Virus record (IMG/VR): IMGVR_UViG_3300008448_000827
Span: 1-20,734 of that record
Reading direction: 5' to 3' (one strand)
DNA: 20,734 nucleotides
DNA from: a virus
Part shown: positions 15,698 to 20,734 of the stretch, one piece after another
Position numbering within the stretch: the first letter of the stretch is position 1
How the letters are laid out: each line of letters opens with the position of its first letter
Notes under the pieces: generated by a model
The model's input: the letters and a program-made list of their open reading frames with translations, nothing else
Told to the model about the DNA's origin: nothing
Databases searched by the model: none
Program-made: the position numbers and the translations under genes

Positions 15698-16099
15698 TTA
15701 TACTTTACTTTCTTTTATACGTTGTAGTTCAAAACCTAACCAAAATCTAGCTTCACATAGATGATTATAACTATTAGTTCTAGCTATAGCAAATTCTCTA
15801 CTTTGATTTCCTGTATGTATTGTTTGTGTAGTAATAGCTCTATCAGCAGTAGGTTCTATATCACCTATAGTTTTTCTATTACCATCATTCTTATATGGTG
15901 TAGCTTCTCCAAGTTCACCTAATACTTTACCTAACCAAGCTTTAGCTAGTATTAAACTATCATATGCTTTTTCTATTTCAGGTGAATTATAGTCTCTACT
16001 ATTATCTACTGAAGAAAGAAAAGTCAATGGCTTTAGTTCTTTTGTAAGTTGTGATAGACCATCTATCTTAACTCTTAATTCTTTTATTTGTTCTTTCAT
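15698..16099 (-). CDS. Small helical protein, possible Acb2/Tad1-like nucleotide sponge
   Basis: The 133 residues seem to be two long helices joined by a short linker. Helix one (residues about 38-65) reads EIEKAYDSLILAKAWLGKVLGEL, the linker is TPYKNDGNRKTIGDIEPTADRA, and the final helix (101-127) reads REFAIARTNSYNHLCEARFWLG. A final helix of the type REhAhAxTxxxxHLxEAxxWLG resembles what I recall of the Acb2/Tad1 hairpin family, which phages use to sequester cyclic nucleotide signals of CBASS and Thoeris defence. The evidence is pattern only. Alternatives are an unrelated helical phage protein. The start overlaps the upstream stop as ATGA. Confidence 0.35.
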   Translation of the reverse strand: MKEQIKELRVKIDGLSQLTKELKPLTFLSSVDNSRDYNSPEIEKAYDSLILAKAWLGKVLGELGEATPYKNDGNRKTIGDIEPTADRAITTQTIHTGNQSREFAIARTNSYNHLCEARFWLGFELQRIKESKV

Positions 16100-16425
16100 A
16101 TTATTCTGTCTAAAAATTTATTATACCACTTTGTATTCTTTACTCTATTATCGGCTATTCTAAGTAAATTCTTTTGTTTCTCTCTGACCGCTTCTTCTTG
16201 CATATCACGAAGTGCTAACCTAATACCTTCTAATTTAAATTTATTTATTTTTGTTCTAGGGTCTGTAAGTATAATTTCATTAGAACCATACCACAAGACA
16301 TTATCAAATTTTCGCAAATATTCTTCTTCTATAAACCTATCTTTTGCGGCTTCCCTAAACCTAGAATGTTTATAATAATCTACCTTATGTATAGTTTTAG
16401 GTAGGTTTAAATGCCCTTCTTCCAT
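16096..16425 (-). CDS. Small basic protein of unknown function
   Basis: The 109 residues are rich in Lys, Arg and Glu, with long amphipathic helical segments (RFREAAKDRFIEEEYLRKFD; LEGIRLALRDMQEEAVREKQKN). No cysteine motif, membrane segment or signal is seen. It may be a nucleic acid binding or regulatory protein. It lies in a run of small genes between tRNA-Phe and the packaging block. Its start follows the previous stop by two bases. Confidence 0.6.
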   Translation of the reverse strand: MEEGHLNLPKTIHKVDYYKHSRFREAAKDRFIEEEYLRKFDNVLWYGSNEIILTDPRTKINKFKLEGIRLALRDMQEEAVREKQKNLLRIADNRVKNTKWYNKFLDRII

Positions 16426-16427
16426 AC

Positions 16428-16634
16428 CTACTCTTTCTTTTTAAATTCACCATTAGTTAAATAGAACAACGGAAACATAGTTATATCTTTTGGATATGTA
16501 TGTGATAACATCTGATTTGCTATACCAGTACGCATTAAAACACTTGCTAAACTTTCTCCTTTTTTAACCGAAAACTTAGGCTTTCTTCCTCTTGCTTTTC
16601 TTACTTTTATAAGCACTTGACTAGATAAACTCAT
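16428..16634 (-). CDS. Small basic protein of unknown function (68 residues)
   Basis: A basic protein with an N-terminal strand VLIKVRKARGRKPKFSVKKG and a later hydrophobic segment. It could bind nucleic acid. The start overlaps the preceding stop (ATGA) and it belongs to the same run of small genes. No family is recognised. Confidence 0.55.
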   Translation of the reverse strand: MSLSSQVLIKVRKARGRKPKFSVKKGESLASVLMRTGIANQMLSHTYPKDITMFPLFYLTNGEFKKKE

Positions 16635-16915
16635 ATCTTAAATAGGTACATAAATGTTATTACATCTTGTTTAGTTCTAAAGTTAACTTCTTTACCCCAA
16701 CCACCTCCATGCGTACTAACACTAAGTATAACACCAATTAGTATATCTACTACATCGTACCTTAAAGTAATATTAATCCAACCATCATGTAGTCTGTAAT
16801 GTTCTAGTCTTATAGTACCTTTTACAGCATATTTTATCTCTTCCTTACCATGTTTATTTATAGGGTCAGCTACCCAACCTAATTCTATCAGGTCATTGCC
16901 GTCTAATGTTTTCAT
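16631..16915 (-). CDS. Small protein of unknown function (94 residues)
   Basis: It appears to be a compact beta-rich protein. The order is LDGNDLIELGWVADPINKHG, then strands around 25-57 (YRLHDGWINITLRYDVVDILIG), a Gly/Ser turn STHGGGWGKEVNF and a closing helix. The motif type ND-LIELGW recalls small Bacteroidota phage proteins that begin with this segment and end in a glycine-rich strand, but no function is known to me. The ATG shares its A with the previous TAA. Confidence 0.6.
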   Translation of the reverse strand: MKTLDGNDLIELGWVADPINKHGKEEIKYAVKGTIRLEHYRLHDGWINITLRYDVVDILIGVILSVSTHGGGWGKEVNFRTKQDVITFMYLFKI

Positions 16916-17220
16916 TACTTCTTACTCCTTTCTTCTAAATACTTCTTCATCTTATCACTATACTCTTTATTAGATGTAGGCTTCTCTATAATAGCTTTCT
17001 TAGCTTCTTCTTCAAAAGCTTTGTTAAACTCTTCATAGGCTTTAGCCCCAAACCACCACAGTTTAGTAGCTCCAGCATTAGCCATTTCTTTTAACATCTG
17101 TTTCTGCTCTTCATTCATAGATTCTTCGTACCTATTAAGAATTTCATCAATAGTTATATATTGTACTTTAGGAACATGTACTTCATCATCATCACCATTA
17201 GTTATAAATTCTGTATTCAT
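16915..17220 (-). CDS. Small acidic/charged helical protein of unknown function
   Basis: The 101 residues start with an acidic segment (NGDDDEVHVPK) and continue as charged amphipathic helices (ILNRYEESMNEEQKQMLKEM; YEEFNKAFEEEAKK; YLEERSKK). No recognised domain. Its start codon overlaps the stop of the small membrane protein (TAATG), so the two are translated as a pair. Confidence 0.6.
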   Translation of the reverse strand: MNTEFITNGDDDEVHVPKVQYITIDEILNRYEESMNEEQKQMLKEMANAGATKLWWFGAKAYEEFNKAFEEEAKKAIIEKPTSNKEYSDKMKKYLEERSKK

Positions 17221-17357
17221 TATTCTATTACTTTAACGTATTCAGTATGGAAAAAATATGGTTCATTTTTATGTATATAAAAACTATACAAAAATAACAA
17301 AGTAACCACAAGCATAATAGCCGCTACTTTTAATTTATCTGCTTTTTCTTTTTTCAT
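17220..17357 (-). CDS. Small single-pass membrane protein (45 residues)
   Basis: An ATG at 17357-17355 opens a 45-codon frame ending in TAA at 17222-17220. The N-terminus is strongly basic (KKEKADKLK). It is followed by a hydrophobic segment of about 18 residues (VAAIMLVVTLLFLYSFYI) and then a short polar tail. The positive-inside rule predicts a cytoplasmic N-terminus. The size and layout would fit a small holin, a spanin-like subunit or a host-membrane regulator, but no lysis enzyme lies nearby. The stop shares its A with the next ATG. It fills what would otherwise be a gap of 150 bases between tRNA-Phe and the next gene. Confidence 0.6.
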   Translation of the reverse strand: MKKEKADKLKVAAIMLVVTLLFLYSFYIHKNEPYFFHTEYVKVIE

Positions 17358-17371
17358 ATCTTTATTGTTAG

Positions 17372-17444
17372 TGGAAGCAGCAGGACTCGAACCTGCATTG
17401 CTGGTTCTTCAAACCAGTGCATTGACCATCTTTGCTATACTTCC
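17372..17444 (-). tRNA. tRNA-Phe (GAA)
   Basis: The 73-base cloverleaf has its 5' end at 17444. Acceptor GGAAGTA pairs with TGCTTCC (one G-T pair). The D stem is GCA/TGC, with an 11-base loop. Anticodon stem CTGGT/ACCAG holds loop TTGAAGA, anticodon GAA at 17410-17408. The T stem GCAGG/CCTGC has loop TTCGAGT, and the discriminator is A. CCA is not encoded: the next bases are CTA, the same three as after the other tRNA. It lies between two protein genes of the same operon and would be cut from a long transcript. Confidence 0.9.
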
Positions 17445-17452
17445 ATCACCGC

Positions 17453-17866
17453 CTAAGCAGTTTCTACTTCATTATCTAATCTTAAATCCTCTATACGAGC
17501 AATTAGAATAGTATGGTAAGCTGTCATAGCAGCATACTGTGCTTGTAATAGATTATATTGAATTGTTCCTACTTTAATTTTTGCTTCAGGTTTAGATATA
17601 AAGCTGTGTAACTTTACCATTTTACTACCTAATTCACTAGCTTCATCTAGCAACCTCTCCATAAAAGTTGTTTCTTTTACAGGTACATTATCTACATAAT
17701 CAGCTAGACTAAATGATGCTACAGTCAAATCAGTTATAGTATTAGTAAGTCTTTCATCTCTACCTAATGCTTCTACTGCTTTTATGCAGTCTTTAATCAT
17801 TAACTCTTCTTTAGTCAGAAGGTCTAGTTGTACTCTTCTTGGTGTTGGTCCTATGCTACTATTCAT
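17453..17866 (-). CDS. Small helical phage protein of unknown function (137 residues)
   Basis: The protein is almost all helical: LLTKEELMIKDCIKAVEALGRDERLTNTITDLTVASFSLADYVDN (about 16-60), FMERLLDEASELGSKMVKLHSFIS (about 67-90), then IQYNLLQAQYAAMTAYHTILIARIEDLRL (about 101-129). The last pattern, a long helix with Q-x-x-AM-x-x-Y-x-x-I-L-x-x-RI, is widespread in small phage proteins of Bacteroidota and Proteobacteria phages. Its function is not known to me. It lies directly ahead of tRNA-Phe. Confidence 0.65.
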   Translation of the reverse strand: MNSSIGPTPRRVQLDLLTKEELMIKDCIKAVEALGRDERLTNTITDLTVASFSLADYVDNVPVKETTFMERLLDEASELGSKMVKLHSFISKPEAKIKVGTIQYNLLQAQYAAMTAYHTILIARIEDLRLDNEVETA

Positions 17867-17867
17867 G

Positions 17868-18236
17868 TTATTTTAAATTAATTAGTTTATATTTTGTTTT
17901 GTAAATCTTTGCTTCTAGTTCTTGGTACATATTAGATAGCCAAGGTTCACAGTCTTTCTCACATTCTTTCTTTGCTGCTTCACATACTAATTCTAAACAT
18001 TCTATTGCTGATATAGACCTATCGGCTTTAGGTATTTCAAAGTCTATTAGTCCAACTTCTCCTTGTACTGCTTCTACTACATCATCACCAAAAGCACTAA
18101 GGTAGTCATAAGCTTCACCAAGTGCAGCATGTTCTGCTGCACTACCTAACTGACCTGGGTTAGTTGGGTGAAGGTGATGTAACTTAATTATATTAGCTGC
18201 TTGGAATATAATTCCGTATATCTTACTATCCTTCAT
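17868..18236 (-). CDS. Small helical protein, DUF5856/ferritin-like type (tentative)
   Basis: The 122 residues form helices with a His-rich first segment (KLHHLHPTNPGQLGSAAEHAALGEAYDYL; H20, H21, H23, E35, H36) and a later segment with two cysteines close together (AAKKECEKDCEPWL). A helix reading LHHLHxxx...AEHxALGxxYD recalls the DUF5856 family of phage proteins, which are thought of as ferritin-like bundles. The His/Glu set could hold a metal. This is a motif impression, not an alignment. Confidence 0.45.
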   Translation of the reverse strand: MKDSKIYGIIFQAANIIKLHHLHPTNPGQLGSAAEHAALGEAYDYLSAFGDDVVEAVQGEVGLIDFEIPKADRSISAIECLELVCEAAKKECEKDCEPWLSNMYQELEAKIYKTKYKLINLK

Positions 18237-18238
18237 TA

Positions 18239-18706
18239 CTAGCTCCTTCCTCTTGTGTTACTTTTTCTTGCCGCTTCTATCTCAGCCAACTTAGCTTCAT
18301 GTTCAGCTATCTTCTCATTAATAGACTCAGCTATAGAATCATACTCTTTTTCCCAATCTTCTCCGTATATTACTTTACAGTTAACTGCAAAAGCATTAGT
18401 AATAATAGGATTCTTCCATCTTCTTTCTTCATCAAATCCTAGTAATGTTGATTGTGATACCATCATTTCATTTACGAAAACAAAGTCTCCTGCTTTAAGT
18501 CCTTTTAAAGGCATTTCAGGATTATCTGTTACATTACTACCTACTTTAGCTATTACCATAGGTCTAGCTTTAGGCATCTTTTTCAAGTCTCTTTTAGTAG
18601 CTTCATCTAAGTATAACTTAGATGCTTCTTCCTTATTAGGATAGCTTACTATGATAATGTCTGTGTCGGCAATAGCCAAGTTCTCGAATTTTTCTAAACT
18701 TTTCAT
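18239..18706 (-). CDS. Possible GroES-like co-chaperonin
   Basis: The 155-residue protein has a first domain patterned like cpn10. An initial strand DTDIIIVSYPN is followed by a stretch that could be the mobile loop (KEEASKLYLDEATKRD), then VIAKVGSNV and a LKAGDFVFVN strand. In GroES the same order is DRVIVKR, mobile loop, GEVLAVGNG and VKVGDIVIFN. A coiled Glu/Lys/Ala-rich tail (residues about 118-150) is extra. T4 and other phages encode GroES-like proteins that replace the host one for capsid folding, which would suit a head-gene neighbourhood. Alternative: an unrelated beta-barrel. The ATG overlaps the upstream stop. Confidence 0.35.
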   Translation of the reverse strand: MKSLEKFENLAIADTDIIIVSYPNKEEASKLYLDEATKRDLKKMPKARPMVIAKVGSNVTDNPEMPLKGLKAGDFVFVNEMMVSQSTLLGFDEERRWKNPIITNAFAVNCKVIYGEDWEKEYDSIAESINEKIAEHEAKLAEIEAARKSNTRGRS

Positions 18707-18936
18707 GTTGTTTTATTTGTTATTTTATTTAATTTAAATTCATTTGGTGATGTATCTAGTCTGTATCCTTGTTGGTTTAAAAAAGCATAAGCATCTTCAA
18801 CTCTACCTGCATGATTTATTCTTAAAAGCTCCATACCAACTCTATACTTACGATAAACCTCTCCTGCTTCTTTCTCTGTTTCAAGAAGTCTGTTGTACCT
18901 TTCAATAGGTAATGTTACTGTTATTTGGTCTGACAT
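18703..18936 (-). CDS. Small protein with a possible ribbon-helix-helix-like start
   Basis: The 77 residues start QITVTLPIERYNRLLETEKE, a strand followed by a helix, as seen in small DNA-binding ribbon-helix-helix proteins. A longer helical body follows. It may be a regulator in the accessory block. The strand is not a full match, so the fold is uncertain. Confidence 0.5.
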   Translation of the reverse strand: MSDQITVTLPIERYNRLLETEKEAGEVYRKYRVGMELLRINHAGRVEDAYAFLNQQGYRLDTSPNEFKLNKITNKTT

Positions 18937-18937
18937 A

Positions 18938-19225
18938 TTAATTAAATTTTGTTTGTATTATATACCTTGTTTGACTAGCTTTAAACTTCATCATAAACCC
19001 ATGAAATGTCTCAAAGTCTACCATTACAAATCTACAATACCCATTGTTATAATTAACAGCAGTTATATTACCATCATATTGTATTGTTTCATCGCCTGTA
19101 GCATCCGAATAGTCTAGTACTTGTGCTAAGTTAATCCTGACTTTGTAATATCTTTCTTCTAATATTGCACCTCCAGGTTCTCTCATTGCAGGCATAATAG
19201 CCTTAAAAAGTTGAAATTCTATCAT
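18938..19225 (-). CDS. Small protein of unknown function (95 residues)
   Basis: A beta-rich globular protein with an Asp/Tyr-rich middle (YSDATGDETIQYDGNITAVNYNN) and a C-terminal helix segment (FETFHGFMMKFKASQ). No family is recognised. Its ATG overlaps the stop of the J-domain gene, so it is likely co-translated with it. Confidence 0.6.
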   Translation of the reverse strand: MIEFQLFKAIMPAMREPGGAILEERYYKVRINLAQVLDYSDATGDETIQYDGNITAVNYNNGYCRFVMVDFETFHGFMMKFKASQTRYIIQTKFN

Positions 19226-19728
19226 AGCACTAATCCTTGTTCTTTAAGTTCTTTTTCCTTATAAAATGCCCATCCTGATTTATACTTCAATACTATTGCT
19301 ATATACTCAAGTTGCTTTCTACTAGTCTTTAATTTATTAAGTATTAAGAAGTCTACAAAGTTAAAATACAAACTAGCTTCTGCTTTCTTAGTTTGACGTA
19401 TAGAATCTAACATAGCATCTATCATAAACTTAAAGCTATCCCAATCTAATATAACAGGTGCTTTATAAACAGGTTCTTCTTGTTTTGGAGCTTGTTTTGG
19501 TGGAGGAGTAAATGTACTAGTGTAAGTAGTTTTACTAGGTACACTAATAGGTAGTAACGGATTAGCTTTACTTATAAACTGATACTCAGAATTTAACTGC
19601 TGCATATCATTTACATTTCCACCCCTATCAGGATGAAACCTTAAAGCTAGTTCCTTAAACTTACTTTTAACTTCTTCTTTATTAGTACAATATTGTAAGT
19701 ACTTAAATTCAGGTCTCTTCATTAACAT
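19222..19728 (-). CDS. J-domain (DnaJ-like) protein
   Basis: The N-terminal 60 residues form a J-domain: helix YLQYCTNKEEVKSKFKELALR, the hallmark loop HPD at residues 32-34 (RFHPDRGGN), then helix NDMQQLNSEYQFISKA. The HPD loop is the part that stimulates DnaK ATPase. The remainder (about 70-168) has a Pro/Lys linker and then a helical domain unlike host DnaJ: no Gly/Phe region or zinc finger. The protein may recruit host DnaK to phage replication or assembly complexes. Its position next to the RepL-like gene favours replication. A second in-frame ATG at codon 3 is an alternative start. Confidence 0.75.
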   Translation of the reverse strand: MLMKRPEFKYLQYCTNKEEVKSKFKELALRFHPDRGGNVNDMQQLNSEYQFISKANPLLPISVPSKTTYTSTFTPPPKQAPKQEEPVYKAPVILDWDSFKFMIDAMLDSIRQTKKAEASLYFNFVDFLILNKLKTSRKQLEYIAIVLKYKSGWAFYKEKELKEQGLVL

Positions 19729-19730
19729 GC

Positions 19731-20183
19731 TTAAATTCTTTTACCGTTAAAAAACTTATTCGGATTTATAAAATATTCGTTACTTCCTACTTTTCTAGCT
19801 ATAAACTCTTTAGCTATTAACTCACATATACCGTTATATATAGGCATCCTACTATCATACTCGCAATATTCCATACATTCTTTTATACTTACTTTTATAA
19901 AATCTCTTCTTATTTGTAAGTTCTCTATTATATAGCACCATACTTTTAGTGCTGCTGGACTGAATGTTTTTATATCGCTAAAAGAACCATTAAACACTTT
20001 TGTAAATTGTAACTTATCTGAGTTAAAGCTCTTCTCTGTTCCTAGTTCTGAATATATACCTAGTTCTCCTGTATTAACATTTACAACTTGTGAGCTTTTA
20101 CCTGCTTCTATATAATGTACAGGCACTATTCCACTTACGTTAAAAGGGCTGTCACTATATGTTTGAAAATCTGATAACTTCAT
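19731..20183 (-). CDS. RepL-like winged-helix replication protein
   Basis: The 150-residue protein has a 70-residue N-terminal region and then a winged-helix domain from about residue 73: FSPAALKVWCYIIENLQIRRDFIKVSIKECMEYC...IYNGICELIAKEFIAR and the wing EYFINPNKFFNGKRI. The order helix, turn, recognition helix and the closing YFINPNxFFNG segment is characteristic of the RepL family of phage/plasmid replication proteins. It heads the whole minus-strand run and is placed beside the divergent control region, as expected for an initiator or regulator binding its own region. It could act as an initiator or as a repressor of the region. Confidence 0.65.
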   Translation of the reverse strand: MKLSDFQTYSDSPFNVSGIVPVHYIEAGKSSQVVNVNTGELGIYSELGTEKSFNSDKLQFTKVFNGSFSDIKTFSPAALKVWCYIIENLQIRRDFIKVSIKECMEYCEYDSRMPIYNGICELIAKEFIARKVGSNEYFINPNKFFNGKRI

Positions 20184-20190
20184 TGTGTCT

Positions 20191-20222
20191 CAAAGATAAG
20201 ACAAATCTATTTAAAATACAAA
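20191..20222 (-). promoter_or_regulatory. Bacteroidota-type promoter for the leftward operon
   Basis: TTTG (20222-20219), 20 bases, then TATCTTTG (20198-20191) on the minus strand: a full match to the -33/-7 consensus. The ATG of the RepL-like gene lies 7 bases after the -7 box, so the 5' leader would be only about 3-4 bases. It is the best candidate for transcribing the whole replication/packaging run by host RNA polymerase. Confidence 0.7.
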
Positions 20223-20530
20223 TCTTCTGTGGTAAATTTTTCATTTATTTTAGACAATATTTATGACTACTTTACTATACACTTTCAAAAATGTATCTGT
20301 GGATAGACACTATGTCTATTGTGGGGTACATGACCCTCAATGGTAGCAAGGGTTTCCAGCCGTTCCTTCTTAATATTATTAGACCCTAACCCAACATCAG
20401 AATTAACACATGGTAATTTTGGAAGAGTAGTTTTATGCCAATAGACAAGAAGAAAGCTTGGAGTAGATGGTGCAGATATTGTGATAGCAGATAGAGTCAT
20501 ATCTAGTCAAAATTTTATTTTCTAAAAAAT

Positions 20531-20631
20531 TTTTTATTTTTATAAAAATGTTGTAGATGAGTAAGAGTGAGTACCATAATTTTTTTTTATTTTTATAGAA
20601 AAATGTTACAGATGTACGTAAGTGAGTACCA
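20531..20631. repeat. Two-copy imperfect direct repeat (46 and 48 bases)
   Basis: Copy one is 20531-20576 and copy two 20584-20631. Both start TTTTTATTTTTATA, share AAAATGTT and a following AGATG, and both end in AGTGAGTACCA. The 6-base segments between AGATG and AGTGAG differ. The copies are offset by about 53-55 bases. Such shared flanks with a variable middle suit protein-binding sites: phage-type promoters, operators or origin iterons for the RepL-like protein. Confidence 0.8.
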
Positions 20632-20706
20632 ATTACTACATGAGACCCCGCTTCAATTTGGTACAAGAAATACACCCCAACTAAAACCAATAAAAATACA
20701 TACATT

Positions 20707-20734
20707 ATGGCAATTTTAAACGAAAAAGCAATGG
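20707..20734 (+). CDS. Start of a plus-strand gene (partial, runs off the window)
   Basis: ATG at 20707 opens MAILNEKAM before the window ends. The A/C-rich leader (ACTAAAACCAATAAAAATAC) without Shine-Dalgarno is like those of the other genes, and the direct repeat lies upstream in the right place for its control. Only nine codons are visible, so the product is unknown. It implies a divergent gene block beyond the right edge. Confidence 0.45.

Larger units (their letters stand above)
20184..20706. other. Divergent intergenic control region, 523 bases
   Basis: It separates the minus-strand run (RepL-like gene onward) from a plus-strand gene starting at 20707. From left to right it holds the leftward promoter, a moderately GC-richer stretch with two small hairpins (20303-20319 and 20324-20336), and an AT-rich half with a two-copy direct repeat (20531-20631). 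It is a good candidate for bidirectional transcription control and for the replication origin, with an initiator-type gene next to it. No convincing protein gene is seen inside it. Confidence 0.55.

Noticed and set aside
17289-17296. TATTTTTG box on the minus strand as a promoter
   Set aside because: It lies inside the 45-residue membrane protein gene and has no -33 partner, so it is probably coincidence in AT-rich DNA.
20435-20494. A 19-codon plus-strand frame (MPIDKKKAWSRWCRYCDSR) with TAATTTTG at 20414-20421 upstream
   Set aside because: Too short to support without conservation, and no -33 TTTG lies at the right distance.
20285-20500. A 71-codon minus-strand frame in the divergent region
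   Set aside because: No protein-like pattern, codon use unlike neighbours, and it overlaps the hairpins. Weak support.
20433-20705. A 90-codon minus-strand frame across the AT-rich intergenic half
   Set aside because: It runs through the direct repeats and poly-A/T tracts, has low-complexity hydrophobic composition and would start just beside a divergent gene. It is best explained as chance.

Overview
The window looks like the late (packaging and virion) arm of a tailed double-stranded DNA phage that infects a member of the Bacteroidota. It is AT-rich. Nearly every gene lies on the minus strand, tightly packed, with 1-14 base overlaps or very short gaps. The gene order terminase, portal, acidic scaffold-like protein, major capsid, neck/tail proteins, fibres is the classical head-to-tail module. 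Three features point to a Bacteroidota host: promoter candidates of the form TTTG-N20-TAnnTTTG, A-rich upstream regions with no clear Shine-Dalgarno, and a small RepL-like replication protein. Gene sizes and order fit crAss-like or related Bacteroidota phages, but this rests on order, length and motifs, not on an alignment.

Layout, read in the direction of transcription (right to left). (1) 20707-20734: the first codons of a plus-strand gene, so a divergent gene block starts here. (2) 20184-20706: a 523-base divergent control region with a 46/48-base direct repeat and two small hairpins. (3) 20183-17453: a RepL-like winged-helix protein, a J-domain protein, two unknowns, a possible GroES-like protein and two small helical proteins. 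(4) 17444-17372: tRNA-Phe(GAA). (5) 17357-14763: small genes, including a 45-residue membrane protein, a possible Acb2/Tad1-like protein, a zinc-ribbon protein and a possible IHF/HU-like protein. (6) 14766-6967: candidate small terminase, large terminase, portal, scaffold-like protein and major capsid protein. (7) 6915-6844: a tRNA(CAU) with initiator hallmarks, just after the capsid gene. (8) 6801-2302: virion structural, neck and tail proteins. (9) 2302-1: a collagen-like knob fibre, a small structural protein and the start of another fibre that leaves the window.

How the genes work together: RepL and the J-domain protein probably serve replication and protein folding. The terminase pair packages DNA through the portal into a shell of major capsid protein assembled on the acidic scaffold. 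The later genes build neck, tail and receptor-binding fibres. The two tRNAs and the small genes between replication and packaging are accessory, and the likeliest host-interaction genes are among them. Most notable are the initiator-type tRNA beside the capsid gene, the lambda-type deviant P-loop in the terminase, the perfect EF-hand-type loop in the portal C-terminus, promoters that seem to give almost leaderless mRNAs, and the possible nucleotide-sponge gene.
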